This document shows positions 12,027 through 23,606 of a DNA stretch of 64,000 nucleotides, one piece after another. Location of the stretch: the NCBI GenBank assembly GCA_916700875.1, contig CAKAKS010000074.1, positions 1,413,732-1,477,731 on the forward strand, given 5' to 3'. The notes beneath the pieces were generated by a model. The model was not told where the DNA came from. It saw only the letters and a program-made list of their open reading frames with translations, and ran no database searches. The translations under genes and the position numbers were made by a program. Source of the DNA: Sebastes aleutianus (Eukaryota; Chordata; Actinopteri; Perciformes; Sebastidae). Numbering within the stretch: position 1 is the first letter of the stretch; each line of letters begins with the position of its first letter.

Positions 12027-13529
12027 TGAGGACAGGTTGGCTGAGCAGGAGGTGTACTGTGGGTTCATCAGAGCTTCATTGGAAACAGCTGCTGCTGGAA
12101 ACCGGGCTGATGAGAGCAGATTTTTCTGGGCTTTGAAAGAAACACAATGAGCTGAAAGACGCTAAAACGCTAAGGGGAACTGCCGAGGTGGGTAATAATT
12201 CTCTCTGGGGTTCCTCCCTGAAATCCTTTGTCTTTTTCCTCCTTTAGGGTCAAAGTGTGGACACACTGATGTGTTTTAACATATCAATATATCAATATCT
12301 GTACTGCATCTGTGTACAATGATGCTGTTGCAGGTCAATTTATTGCAGTTGTTTTCATAGACATACAATGAAAACACGTTTGTGATATATACTTTTGTTT
12401 GGTCTGGTTTTATATTGTTGACTGATGAATGAGCTTCTAAAGATTGACACATCAGTTAAGTGATATCTCAGATTTTTTCCAGAGAGTTGGAGCTGCAGAC
12501 CTGCAGCCAATCAACAAGGCCAAGTGGATTCAGGTGACAGCAGGAGAGAGATGGCTCTTATACTGTTGCCAAAAACTATAAAAACGAACCCAGACTTTGT
12601 AATAACCCATAATTATCCTTTAAAGCTGAATCCATGTCACGCTACATAATCTGTCCCATAACCACCATTTCCTGAGAGACTTTGATTCCCATGTGACTAT
12701 CTATATATTCCCCAAGTCTCCTTCCATAGTATTGTTATTTTTGGCGGCGGTATTAAAGCGCACGAGGACACAGAACTTCACAACACGAGTAGTAATAAAT
12801 GAGTTTGGTAGATCAGCAGGAGTGTGTGTGATGCAGTGGTGTTAGTGAACAGCACAATCTCTGAGCACAGGCACACAGACATTATACGTTGATTACAGTG
12901 AATTACAGGCTTTAGTCAATCCACCTGAGTCCTATTACACAAAGCAGTCATTCCTTGAATGATGTTTATTGGGGAGTAAACAGCAGAGCATTACTGTACA
13001 GAAGAGGAAGCATTATCGTTAGAGTTTAGCTGCCTCTGTGTATAAACCACCAGAGAACTGGGAACTGTATCCGCACGCTGTATTTCTATTAGAACTGTTA
13101 TCTGTAGAGCTTATTATTCTATATAACGATATACACTAGAGCACAACACAGTGAGCATTAAGGGCATTTTCAAATCTGTTTAGCTTTAATCTGACTCTTG
13201 TTGGTTTGCCTTTTTGGGCAGATCTGAAAAATCAACCGTACTCGAGTTCAGACCGAATCAACGACAGTGAAACCGTTCAGAGGACGTCGTCACGGTTCGT
13301 TGTTTGTGGTGGGAACCTGATCCGACCTCGATCTGACCGAACCGCGAGGTATTTACTGCAAGTTAAGAGCTAAACGGCTCTCATATAGTCAGAGAGGTGA
13401 ACTATGAAGCAGGTTCGACATATAGCCAGGCTTTCTCTGAGTTAGCTGGCTCAACAAAACCTAACGGCCGGGGCGAGGAATACGTTTTTGGAAGATATCA
13501 TATGAACCGTTGTTTGAGGCTACGTTAAC
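12027..13529. other. No gene seen
   Basis: About 1.5 kb without a credible exon. Around 13391-13450 there is a GAAGCAGGTTC...GCCAGG...TAGCTGGCTC stretch resembling the end of the CTGTACTACGAAGCC element at 31697, too short to assign. Confidence 0.4.
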
Positions 13530-13565
13530 AAACACAGGGCTTTCATCCAGGAGACTGCCGTTATA

Positions 13566-14230
13566 CACCGATCAGCCATAACATGATGACCAGCTGCCTA
13601 ATAGTGAGTAGGTCCTCCTGACCCGTGGAGGCGTGGACTCCTCTAGACCTCTGAAGGTCTGCTGTGGTATCTGGCACCAAGCCGTCAGTAGCAGATCCTT
13701 TAAGTCCTGTATAAGTTGCGAGGTGGGGCCTCCGTGGATCGGACTTGTTTGTCCAGCACATCCCACAGATGCTCCATCGGATCGAGATCTGGAGAATTTG
13801 GAGGCCGACTCAACACCTCAAACTCCACATGATGTAAAAGAAAACGTGATTCATCAGACCGGGCCACCTTCTTCCATCGCTCCGTGGTCCAGTTCTGATG
13901 CTCACGTGCCCATTGTAGGTGCTTTTGGCGGCGGACAGGGGTTAGTTTGCAGTTTGAGCTCCAGTAGCTCTTCTATTGGATCGGACAACAAGGGCCTGTC
14001 GCCAGTTCAGCGGTTTTCCTTCCTTGGACCACTTTTGGTAGGTCCTGACCACTGCAGACCGGGAACATCCCACAAGAGCTGCAGTTCTTTTCCAACACAA
14101 AGTTCAAAATGTTCAAAATGTTCACTTCCTGTCTAATATATCCCCCCCCACTGCCAGGTGCCACGGTAACCAAATAATCCATGTTATTCACTTCACCTGT
14201 CAGTGGTCTGAATGTTATGGCTGATCAGTG
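13566..14230 (-). mobile_element. Tc1/mariner-type element, about 665 bp, internally deleted
   Basis: The ends CACCGATCAGCCATAACAT and ATGTTATGGCTGATCAGTG form a terminal inverted repeat flanked by TA on each side (13564-13565 and 14231-14232). On the minus strand the left half encodes the tail of a Tc1-type transposase and the right half carries remnants of its N-terminal region. The middle of the gene, including the first catalytic aspartates, is missing. Confidence 0.88.
13572..13835 (-). pseudogene. Tc1-type transposase, C-terminal remnant
   Basis: Minus-strand translation, with a frameshift, gives RPPNSPDLDPMEHLWDVLDK, the conserved segment that holds the third catalytic residue (E) of the DD34E domain. 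Downstream comes LLLTAWCQIPQQTFRGLEES, the usual Tc1 C-terminus. Known family role: DNA cut-and-paste transposase. The frame is broken near 13712-13720 and the upstream catalytic domain is deleted, so no active enzyme is expected. Confidence 0.85.
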
Positions 14231-14515
14231 TATGTCCCGTGTGAAACCAACGTGTTGTTTGTCTTTGTATTCACAATGTTAACTTTCACTTTATAAACTT
14301 AGTCATTTAAGCCAAACCATGAGTTTTTTTTCCTAAACCTAACTAAATGGTTTTATTGCCTAAACCTAAGCAAGTGTTTTTGTTTGAATTCAACGTTAAC
14401 CACGTGTTTACTGCGACCGTAGCGGAATGTCGTCGTTTGACTCGCTGGGCTACCCGGTGCATTAGAAAATGACGCCTAGAGGTCCCGACCAAGCGTCAGT
14501 ATGAGACGAGATGGG

Positions 14516-15182
14516 ATGAGAACGTGTTGACTGCAGACCAGCATCGCTCCCGCGTCTCCTCGCCGCCGCTGTTGGTCCAATCGGTCCTCCGTTACTGTCA
14601 GCCCAGAGAGCCGATTTATAGCACACATGGGAGGAGGCGTAACTCCTCGGCTGTGAGAGATAGCTAACATACTGGTACTGACAGAGAGGATGGAGCAAGG
14701 CAGCAGCAGTTTCAGGACGGTGGTGCTTCTTTAAGCTTATAATGAGAATGCATGAGAGCTGGATGAATCTGTACTCAATCATCGTCTCTGCTTCAGTCAG
14801 ATACCTGAAGCTGGTGGCTCAGCGTCACACAGTCAGCCCTCTGTGGGACTGAAACACCCAGATACTGATGGTGATGGTGACGGTGATGGTGAATCCACTC
14901 TGGGAGGGCTATACGGTTATCATTCATCAGCTGTGTCATCCCTCATAGTTCTTCCATAAAAACTCCCATTTTAGTCATATAATATTTATTTAGCGTGCCA
15001 TAAACATCTGGCAGTATGCCGACCCTAACCCTCTATTCACAGCTTCAGTGTCGTTCTGATGAAAGAGCCACTTGTTCATTCATTTTTAATATTGTGCCGC
15101 AGAGAGATGTTTACAAAACTGCAAAGTGCCATTTTGATGAAATGTGTTTGACTCACTTTGAAGTGTTGAATTTATTTCTCTT

Positions 15183-15183
<1 letters not shown>
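14516..15183. other. No gene seen
   Basis: A short GGTGATGGTGACGGTGATGG imperfect tandem lies near 14868-14893. Frames on both strands lack domain signal. Confidence 0.45.

Positions 15184-15239
<56 letters not shown>
15184..15239. repeat. (CT)n microsatellite
   Basis: About 27 CT units; a homopyrimidine tract. Confidence 0.95.
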
Positions 15240-15242
<3 letters not shown>

Positions 15243-15604
15243 TGTGGGTCTCTGAATGTTTAAAAGCAGCAAAATATATCTTCAACCCTGCTGAAGGAAT
15301 TTATAAAAACATGTCAGTGGATGGAGATGTTACTTTGAGCCCCGATACAAGCAACGCTATCACCCATCAGTATTGTCAGTATGTAACTGCAATCACTCTC
15401 CGTACTCTGTCTCTCTTTATTTATCTTTATTCTCCGTACATATGTTAATGTTATATACCTTCATCTCCGTACACAAGATGAAAGGATAATCAAATGTACT
15501 AACTGCAGTCACCAAACAAATACAACCACTGAAAATCAAGGTTAATTTATTGTCATTCTACAACACGGGGTTGCACGATAAAATGCACCGCCCGGTCGCA
15601 CAAA

Positions 15605-15985
15605 AAGGTGTATGAATGACACAATAGTTAATTAAAGCGTGCAATAACAACGCCATTCTTGCTTTGGGCGTGTTATTTGTACCTTATGTAGTCTGTACTG
15701 ACTGTAATGTAAATGAATCTGCATAAATATGCTACGCTCAGAGCTAGTGACGTAGAATAAAACGTGAAAAAGACTGCTTATGGCGAGTAGGAGGGGAGGT
15801 GGATGGGTCCAACAAACACAGGACTTTCAACCAGGAGACCGCTGTTTGAGACATATTCATGCAGATGCGTGTACATTGCGGTCACTACAGACTATGGCGT
15901 ACAAATGACACGTCAAAAGCAAGAACGGCGTTCTTATTGCGCGATAAACCGCCTTCTGAATGATCGTGTCATTCATACGCCTTCG
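15605..15985. repeat. Foldback element with about 130-bp inverted arms
   Basis: The left arm (15605-15735) contains ATGAATGACACAAT, CCATTCTTGCTTTGG, GTTATTTGTACC and GTAGTCTGTACTGACTG. The right arm (15858-15985) carries the imperfect reverse complement in mirrored order. A third partial arm is at 61585-61740. The loop (15736-15857) holds another repeat fragment. Confidence 0.75.
15742..15848 (+). mobile_element. CTAAACCTAA-family fragment in the foldback loop
   Basis: GTGACGTAGAATAA, AGGGGAGGTGGATGGGTC and ACAAACACAGGACTTTCAACC match the central part of the family at 2911 and 13530. Confidence 0.7.
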
Positions 15986-16946
15986 ACCGGGCTGTTTTAG
16001 TGGATATTACTTTTGGGACAAACATGAATGTGAACACACACTGTGGCTCCCAGCAGCGACAGCAGCTTTGTGTTCTTTGTGTGAGTAAGGAACAGAGCGC
16101 GGCCCGGCACCTGTCTTCATCGTGTTGACAAACCCACCACAGATGTCTGATGTTAGATAGCATGTCAGTGTTAACGCTGCTGCTGGCTTCAAGCGGCTGC
16201 CCATCTATCAGAGGCAGACGATGAGGAGGGCTGATATCATACCGGACAACACAGAGAGGAATAAAACACACTGTTCGGTGCCCACTGATGGATCTCAGTA
16301 TCGAGCAGCAGGCCGTTGAAATTCAGCACATTCAGCTGAGGGACACAGAGCTTTGTCAGAGCGGACAAAGAAGCAACACAATGCATGAGTTTCCAATAAG
16401 CATTGTGTTCTCAGAGCATTGTATGTCTAAAGACGGCCAATAGTTATTGAAAAATCAATATTCCGACCCCGCACACTGTGTTGTTATGGATTACTTCCCT
16501 CAGTCACATATAGGTATGCAATGGTGTTGCAAAATGTCAAAAAAAGAAATCATGTTTCCAGCTTTTTAGAATTTGTTTAAATGTCACTGAGCACAGCATA
16601 TAGCAAAAATCTGAATAAACCCCCGTCCCAGCAGCTACAGCTGTCGGCAAACGGCTTTTTGTGAGTTCCTGTTTTGAGCTAAAAATAGAAGAGTGAGTTA
16701 AACGCTCCGTCTCATGTAATCAGGAGAGAAACGTTACCTCCAGAAAGGACAAAGCTGGGATGCTGCTCGGCCCAATCGTTCACTATAGAACCGACAGTAG
16801 TGATGATCTAAAGTCTCACTCAGCCTTCAATCTATCAAAGCTTCAAACTGAGACACAAGACAGAACAACAGAGGAGAGAGCTGATGGACTCTGGGCTGCC
16901 AATGAGCTGTGTATTAACATCTGTCCTCTGTAACATCCCCAACAAG
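15986..16946. other. No gene seen
   Basis: Non-repetitive looking sequence; short frames only. Confidence 0.45.
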
Positions 16947-17105
16947 ATACTGGACCTTCTCACTACAGGGGACCATAAAGGATATGATGTTCTTTTGATA
17001 ATCTGTTTCTTCTTAATAACAAATCCCATGAGGAGAACAATTCTAACAATACATTTATCTGATTCATAAGTATTCTCTATAGTAGTTTTATACCTCGTTG
17101 CAACA
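16947..17105 (+). repeat. Left copy of a ~150-bp direct repeat
   Basis: GATACTGGACCTT...GGGGACCATAAAGGAT...TTCTTTTGATAATC...AGTTTTATACCTC recurs in the same order at 17720-17860 with an estimated three quarters or more identity. The two copies bracket the TIR element at 17106-17712. Confidence 0.8.
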
Positions 17106-17712
17106 TACTCTCACTCCCAAATCCTCAAATACCGCCGCTTGGTCAGCACCCCTCGGCATCGGAGACCGACCCACGGGGTTCCCCTCTTGCGTTACCTTTG
17201 GACGGACCAGAGACGGCGTGTCAATATACGCTTGTTACCCTACATAGTGTCCTTTCAAAATAAACTTCTGTTTTCACAGGAAGTTAGGTTTAGGCATCAC
17301 AACCACTTAGTTAAGGTTAGGAAACGGTCGTGGTTGACGTTAACTTCACTGACTAGCGACTCAAGTGACTCACGCGACTCACGGGACTGACGATACCAAC
17401 AATTCATGTGACTAAAGACTGACGTGACAAATGAAGTCAACGTTACTTTTAGTTTCACACGGGACACAAACAGCGGCCTCCTGGTTGAAAGTCTTGTGTT
17501 TGTTTGACTTGCCTGCCCTGAGCGGACTCTCACGCTATTGATACTAGCAAATAACGTGAATAACGCTGTGGGTGGGTTTACACTGGAGTTAGTTGAAAGC
17601 CCGGTTCGTCACATTTACTGTTGCTAAAGGGCTCCTCTGTGCGTCAATTTCTGATGCTGATGGGCGCCGACCTAAACGGCGGTATTTGACGAGTTGGGAG
17701 TGAGAACGGGTT
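17106..17712 (-). mobile_element. CTAAACCTAA-containing TIR element, most complete copy (about 0.6 kb)
   Basis: Both ends are present and inverted: CTCACTCCCAAATCCTCAAA at the left and the reverse complement of a near-identical sequence (GACGAGTTGGGAGTGAGAAC) at the right. Inside are GGTTTAGGCATCACAACC, GGTTAGGAAACGGTCGTGG and a GACTC-type pentamer run at 17350-17390. It defines the family whose fragments lie at 2911, 11696, 13530, 15742 and 57756. No transposase frame. Confidence 0.75.
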
Positions 17713-17719
17713 GGAATGC

Positions 17720-17860
17720 GATACTGGACCTTATAGGGGACCATAAAGGATAATATGATATTCTTTTGATAATCTTTTACTTCTTATTAACGAGTCCATT
17801 AAAGAGAACAACATTAACATTTATCCTCGTAAGTATGGTAGTTTTATACCTCAGTGTTAT
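17720..17860 (+). repeat. Right copy of the ~150-bp direct repeat
   Basis: Matches 16947-17105 with several small indels. Too long to be a target-site duplication. Confidence 0.8.
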
Positions 17861-18007
17861 TGAACTCAATTCATCCAAAAACTATTCAGAGCTCAAAATA
17901 CTTTTTTCTTTGTAAATGCACTGGTACATGTAACGTTTAAAAATAACAAGCACTTCTTTTTTTTAATCTGCAACTTATTTTTTTTTCTTGTTGCACCATT
18001 TAGTGTA

Positions 18008-18215
18008 TTTCAAGATTCAAGAGTTTTATTTGCCATTTGCACCTATAAGTACATAAGAACAGTTTACACCGAGTCAGCTTTAAGAAAGAAACTAGAAAAA
18101 GGCACGAGGTAATTACGGTACAACAAATAAGAAGCACATTCATCTCAACACAATAAATAAATAAATAATTAAAACATAAAACACCCTCAGTATAATCAAT
18201 ACATAAACTAAACTA
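18008..18215 (-). mobile_element. LINE 3'-end fragment (L2-like)
   Basis: CAAGATTCAAGAGTTTTATT at the left and A-rich sequence with AAATAAATAAATAA to the right resemble reversed 3' UTRs of fish L2-type LINEs. No reverse transcriptase sequence is present; assignment is by resemblance only. Confidence 0.45.
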
Positions 18216-19055
18216 CTCTCTGCATAGACACGTTACCCCCAGAATACAAATATATGCTCCATGAACAGATTAAAAGAATTTGTAGCTCTCGTAAAAATAT
18301 TTAAAAATAAATAAAAATATATATTTGTCCTTGTTTCACTTCTGCCACGGCCGAAAGAAATCCAACATCGACCGCTGCAACATTTTTCTTCTTGTTTTCA
18401 CTGTGCAAAAGTTTCCAAGTCGCTAGAATCAAACGTTTTCAGATCTAAAAGATGACGTCATATTTGTGTTGTGTTTGGATTTGCAACGAGACTGCAGTCA
18501 TGAGGGATTATTGATGCATTATTGTATGCAAATTAAGATGATGTTAGTGCAGATTGGATGGGGCAATAGGTGGTGGGGGTACTTTAATGCGGCGTTGCCG
18601 GGCAGTTTGTGAAAAGCACAACAATGCAGCATCAAAACTCGAAAGGTTTAATACAGTTACATGCATCAACTCAAAGGAACCGCTTCTACTCCACCCTGCA
18701 ATGTCATCTCTACAACCCAATGACAACCAATACAACTAAAGCAATATCAACTCAGACAGCGTTGTGTTTGGTAGGTTACACAATGACAGATTTTTTCTAC
18801 ATGCACAGCGACCATACTAACGGTATTTCAACCAGTGAATGAAGAAAAGAGAATCGTTTATTCTCACAGATGATGTGTGATAATAAAGTCTTGACAGATT
18901 ATTCTTTCTTTGACAGGAAGTCTTTGGTGCTCCGACTTCACGGGGAGATTAGTAATCGAGAAGCGTCTGTAAGATAAATCCCCCCGTGGAGTCCAGACAC
19001 TGGTGGAGGCTGGGCGTTGATGGGTGACGTGTTATGTGCCTTAACCATGAAGGTT
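18216..19055. other. No gene seen
   Basis: Two overlapping plus frames at 18554-18842 have no domain signal. Confidence 0.45.
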
Positions 19056-19059
19056 TTCA

Positions 19060-19526
19060 CTTTCTAGAGTGAAGACACTGGTATCATATGAAACTAGAAA
19101 ACCTGATGAATCCATCGGTACCAACCATGTCATACTAGCTTGTCATGAAGGAGGTTAAATAATGCTCCAAACTTACACTTAAGTTTGGAGAGGAAAGACT
19201 GGCATGTCCATTTTCAAAGGGGTCCCTTGACCTTTGACCTGCCGTTGTTGCCTGTTGGGCTGCAGTTTGCCATGTTATGATTGGAGCATATTTATTTTAT
19301 ACTAAATGCAGTACCTGTGAGGGTTTCTGGATCAATATCTGTCATTGTTTTGTGTTGTTAACTGATTTCCAATAATAAATATATACATACATTTTGCATA
19401 AAGCAGCATATTTGTCCACTCCCATGTTGATAAGAGGATTAAATACTTGACAAATCTCCCTTTAAGGTTCATTTAGAACAGATAAAACATGTGATTAATT
19501 CAACATTTTAATTAATTGACAGCCCC
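19060..19526 (-). mobile_element. AGGGCTGTCAA family, internally deleted copy
   Basis: Reverse orientation. It starts with GAAACTAGAAAACCTGATGA and GGTACC, continues through GGGGTCCCTTGACC, then skips the GGGTACCCACGAGTC block found in other copies and resumes at GTTGTTGCCTGTTGGGCTGC. It ends near TTAATTGACAGCCC. Confidence 0.85.
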
Positions 19527-20514
19527 GATTGGAATATTTTTTTTATCCTCCCTTTGCTGGAGACAGTTTCCAAAACAAGACTCCAATGTGTCGGCAGCAT
19601 CACTGAATAAAACTTTTGAAATCTTTCCTTTAACTACGGCGTTTAAGGTCCATAACTCCATGTTGTTTTTCAGGATAAAACAACAGCTGATGGGGTGAAT
19701 ATTAAATGCTAACTAGCCACTTGAGGTAAAAAAAAATAAATAAAAACTTGTAAACTCGGCCATTAGAGAAATGAAACAGCCTCGTCTCTCCGGCTGCAAC
19801 TTTCTTGTTGCGTTGAGGGGAAGCAAACGGTCCGCTGAGGGTTTGTAAAAAGGCCATCGCTGCGTCTCAAACCATGAAGACAGAGAGAGAGAGAGAGAGA
19901 GAGATAACATCTCATACAGCAGTCAGATTGAATCACAAGCTGTGAGCTGGCAAGAATAACACACACACTCCCATGTCGGCTCGGCCCGGGTTTTTCTTTT
20001 GCTTTATCGACGTCTGCGGTGGAGTATGAGGTGGTGAACACTTGAGCCACTTCAGTCTGTCTTTCTTTCATCTTGGGTGTGGTGGGGGGGGGACATATGG
20101 GATCCAGCGTTGCTGCTGTCACTGTTACTGTAGCAACCTTTGATACGTCGGCCTTTTGTGAGATGAAACCTCGAATTCTCTCATAAAGCTGAAGATTCAA
20201 TGTGAGTCAAAGCTCTGTGTAGTAAATACTGTCTGGATCAGCTGGAGACTACACGTGTGCACCGGCCGCTGCAACGCCGAGCTGAAAGAACACCCTCTGA
20301 GTCTAAATATAACTCCTGAAAAAAAAGGGGTAAAATTCTTACGATTCACTTCGCCTCTGCTCTCCTCCACACTTTCAAGACTTCTAAGCGAAAGATCGTT
20401 TAATCTTTTCGGTGCATTGTGCTCAGTATCTTTCCACATTTCCTCCGTGGAGATGTGGGGCGATGCATCTGTAACGTGAGGGTTCGTTGTGTGGTGGTGG
20501 ATCACTCTTTAGGT
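19527..20514. other. No gene seen
   Basis: Contains a short (GA)n tract at 19884-19905, which creates the Ser/Leu-rich minus frames. No exon recognised. Confidence 0.45.
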
Positions 20515-21160
20515 CAGGGGTCAGCAACCTTTACTGTCAAAAGAGACATTTTAGGCAAAAAAGAAAAAGAAAATTCTGTCTGGAGCCGCAAAACATCATA
20601 CAGCTTACACTCAACTTATAGTCTAAGTATACCTGTATAGTTTATACTGTAAGTCTAATGCAGTGAGGGCCAAAGTGCAAATGTACGACGGAGTGTTAGG
20701 GCCACATTGAGGGAAAAAACATCTGAGATTTATCCAGAATAAAGTCATAACTTAACGAGAAAAAAAGTCGTACTATTACGACAATAAAGTCATAATATAA
20801 CGAGAATAAAGCCATAACTTAACGTGAAAAAAAGTCGTAATATAACAACAATAAAGTCATAACTTTACGAGAAAAAAAGTCGTAATATAACGAGAATAAA
20901 GTCATAACTTTACGAGAAAAAAAGAAAATAACACGTAAAATTACTACTTTATAATATTGTGACTTTATTCTCATAATCTCAGATTTATTTATTTTCCTCA
21001 ATGTGGCCCTAATACTCCGTCGTACCGTCGTACCATAGACCTACAACAATGATAAATAAAAATGAAAATGTAAACTAAAAACAGTTATTCATTTATATTT
21101 TTATAAATCCCCAGGGAGCCACTGGAGAGGAGCTGAAGAGACGCAGGTTGCCGACCCCTG
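20515..21160 (+). mobile_element. Foldback hAT-type MITE, copy 1 (646 bp, full length)
   Basis: Ends CAGGGGTCAGCAACC and CCGACCCCTG. An internal inverted pair, ACGGAGTGTTAGGGCCACAT (about 20691) and ATGTGGCCCTAATACTCCGT (about 21000), encloses a core of repeated AATAAAGTCATAACTTAACG / AAAAAAAGTCGTAATATAAC units. No transposase. The family has seven members in the window. Confidence 0.88.
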
Positions 21161-21936
21161 GTCTAGACTAAAGGTTAATCTCAGGAAGATACTTACAGGT
21201 AGATTAAAGATATTATTATAAGTATTTAAAAGATGCTGCCGTAAATATTTGAACATGTAAATATGTAAATAATAATCTCGTAAACATAAATATGTAAATA
21301 ATTAACTGTGTAAACATTGTAAATATATTTGTAGTAACTTAACTCAAATATATTAACTAACTTCTAAACCTTACCCATCCGAGTGGCTGGCAGGTGATGG
21401 ATTTAAACCTGCTGTATGTGTCTGTACTGTGTCTGTATTGTGTCTGTACTGTGTCTGTATTGTGAGCGAGCCTCCTCTTCCCATTCAGTCGTTGCATTTA
21501 CCAGATAAGACTAGAATAAATCTGTGCCTTAATGTGGTGCACATCACCTCGGATCGGTGCTTCACAAGTCAGATATTCAGCTGGAGAGCTGACTCAAAGT
21601 TCACCAGCTCCATCATGGTTCACTGTGTGTGTTGTGACCACATCAGACCACTAGAGGGCGATCACTGTGTGAAGGAGGCGTGCAGCAGCTCCAGTATGTG
21701 TGTGTGTGAGGGATAATGACAGGCTTCATATTATGTGGCCTGCCTCTCTCTGCTTGTTTTTCTCTACATGTGAACACATCCCAGTGTGCAAAAAGAGAGC
21801 ACAGATATCTGCTTTTAGTTTGAAATCATTAACAGCAACAAAATCACAATGAGAAGGACAGATGTCCTCCTCTCTGTCTCTGTCATCTTTTTTATCAAGC
21901 AATTTTTATTTATCTTGCAATCAATTCAGCCAACTC
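21161..21936. other. No gene seen; short TGTCTGTACTG tandem at 21419-21462
   Basis: A 20-22 base unit (TGTCTGTACTGTGTCTGTAT) is repeated twice. The 95-codon plus frame over 21429-21716 starts in it and has no recognised domain. Confidence 0.5.
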
Positions 21937-22870
21937 TTAAAGGGATAGTTGAGGTGTTTTGAAGTGGGGATAGTCAGTGTATTACCTACAGTAGGTGACG
22001 GGCAGCACGCTCTCAGTTTGGAGAAGCAGACAGGAGTTACTGCACGGGATTAAAGTGATGTCCTGCTGTGGACGAGGGGGGGGGGGCAGCAAAACAGATT
22101 TAAACCACATGAAAATATTAAAATGAATATGAGTTTTAAGGCTGACACACCAAGCTGACGGTCGGCCGTCGGTGTGTAACGCACCGTCGGCTCTAGTCTG
22201 CCCATGTCGGAGGTTTTTTGGCCAATTCCCCAGCAAACGTGACGTCAGGAAGACGTTCAGATCATGTCTGTTTAACGTCCAGACGTCAGTCCAGAACAGC
22301 TTTTGTACGTCTGGTGGACGTGCAAGTTGGGTTCAATATTTGAACGTCTGGTTAGGGGCCTTTTTGGACGTCTGTGGACGTGCAACTCAGGTTACGTCAA
22401 TAGTTCAACGTTAAAAAAGACGTTTTAAAAAAGACGTTGCAAAAAAACCTTTCATTCTGGCTCCTCAGTGGACGTCTTTTGGACGGTCAACAGAGACTTT
22501 AATTGATGTCTTTTGGACGTGTCTTTGCTCAGCGGTTCAGCTTAAACAAATCAGTGCACTAGGAGAGAAACGGACGTGAAGAAAGCGAGCCGATGAGTAA
22601 AATTACTGTTTTTATGAATGGAGTCTGGTGGCTTTGGTGAAAGCATAGACAACGGCTTCAGTTCCCCATCAGAAACATAGACTGTCTAGCTGTCTCACAG
22701 CAAGATAAACCACCAAACGCCGTACTTTTAGGTGTCGAAAATACGTTTTGCTGCTGCTCCCGTCCTCGTTGCTTTACTCCCGTGCAGTAACTCCTGTCTG
22801 TTTCTCCAAACTGGAGGCGTGCCGACCACCATCTACTGTAGGTAACACACTGACTATGGAGAAGTATGAT
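21937..22870. mobile_element. AAAGGGATAGTT element with inverted ends, composite
   Basis: The left arm holds TAGTCAGTGTATTACCTACA, GTTTGGAGAAGCAGACAGG and ATGTCCTGCTGTGGACG. The right arm (22650-22870) carries the reverse complement in mirrored order (CAGTAACTCCTGTCTGTTTC, CTACTGTAGGTAACACACTG). A related foldback copy is at 54404-54899. An unrelated ACGT-rich sequence occupies the centre. Confidence 0.8.
22218..22535. repeat. ACGT-rich degenerate repeat inside the composite element
   Basis: At least fifteen ACGT tetramers in about 320 bases, arranged as GACGTC, TGGACGTGCAA and AAAGACGTT motifs at irregular spacing. It resembles degenerate GACGT-type repeats of fish DNA transposons. No coding frame. 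Confidence 0.65.
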
Positions 22871-23180
22871 GCCCAGTGATGCTAGACGGCTGTAGTGGCA
22901 TTCAGTGTGTCCCAGGATTCACAGGTTACATCTGCTGAATAGAGGCATAGTCATATTACCTCAACGAGTAGATACCCCGTGACGCACCGTGATGTAAGGT
23001 ACACTTAATCTAACCGATACGTAGCTCACAGTGTGAGCCCCCGGGTCGTCTGCACATTCAGAGAGAATCTCATTTTCTCTCAGCGTCTCACAGACGGAGG
23101 AGAGAAATGATTTCACTCAGTGAGGACAGAAGATGAAGCGACATTGAATTACAGCCATGATGGGATGTATAGGAGGTGAG
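22871..23180. other. No gene seen
   Basis: Short unique-looking interval between repeats. Confidence 0.4.
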
Positions 23181-23330
23181 GGGCATCGCGGTGGCCTCGG
23201 GGGTTCAAGACGCTGTCGGACCGTGGCGTTGCAGCGTTCCCGCTCCTGACTGAGGACTTGGGTTGCATGCAATTCCACCACTTATTTTCTGTCAGCTCTC
23301 TACTGACAAAATAAAAGCATACATAAAATA
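23181..23330 (+). mobile_element. tRNA-derived SINE, degraded
   Basis: GCGGTGGCCTCGGGGGTTCA followed by a CGCTGT...GACC block, then a degraded 3' region ending TCTACTGACAAAATAAAAGC. This matches the general plan of common teleost tRNA-type SINEs (GTGGCCTAGTGG head, CAATAAAGGCA-like tail). The B box is decayed. Confidence 0.6.
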
Positions 23331-23606
23331 TATGGGTTAGACTCTTGCTTTAAGGTGTTTCTGCAGATAGAGAGAGAGAAGGAAGGAATATTCTGATGCT
23401 GATGGCAGCTGTAATGTGCAGGTTGTAGCCTACTTTTAATAAAGTCTAATATTGCATGAAGCAGCGGTGCAGCACTCTTATCAGAGGGTTGAGGTAGTAG
23501 GAAAAATGAAATACATTTCTTTAAATGTTTCAGTGTTTACACAGTTCTCACTTATTTATATCTAATATTTTTTTAACTGAAATGTCAATTTTTTTCTATT
23601 TTTATT
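23331..23606. other. No gene seen
   Basis: AT-rich; short (GA)n near 23370. Confidence 0.4.

Larger units (their letters stand above)
13530..14515 (+). mobile_element. CTAAACCTAA-containing TIR element split by a Tc1 insertion
   Basis: The left fragment (13530-13563) carries ACACAGGGCTTTCATCCAGG then AGACTGCCG. The right fragment (14233-14515) resumes with TGTCCCGTGTGAAAC, CCTAAACCTAACTAAATGG and GATGAGAACG. In the uninterrupted reverse copy at 17106-17712 these two blocks are adjacent, which shows the Tc1 element landed inside this one. Confidence 0.7.

Noticed and set aside
13633..14136. 167-codon plus-strand frame
   Set aside because: It is antisense to the Tc1 transposase remnant, which matches the known family on the minus strand.
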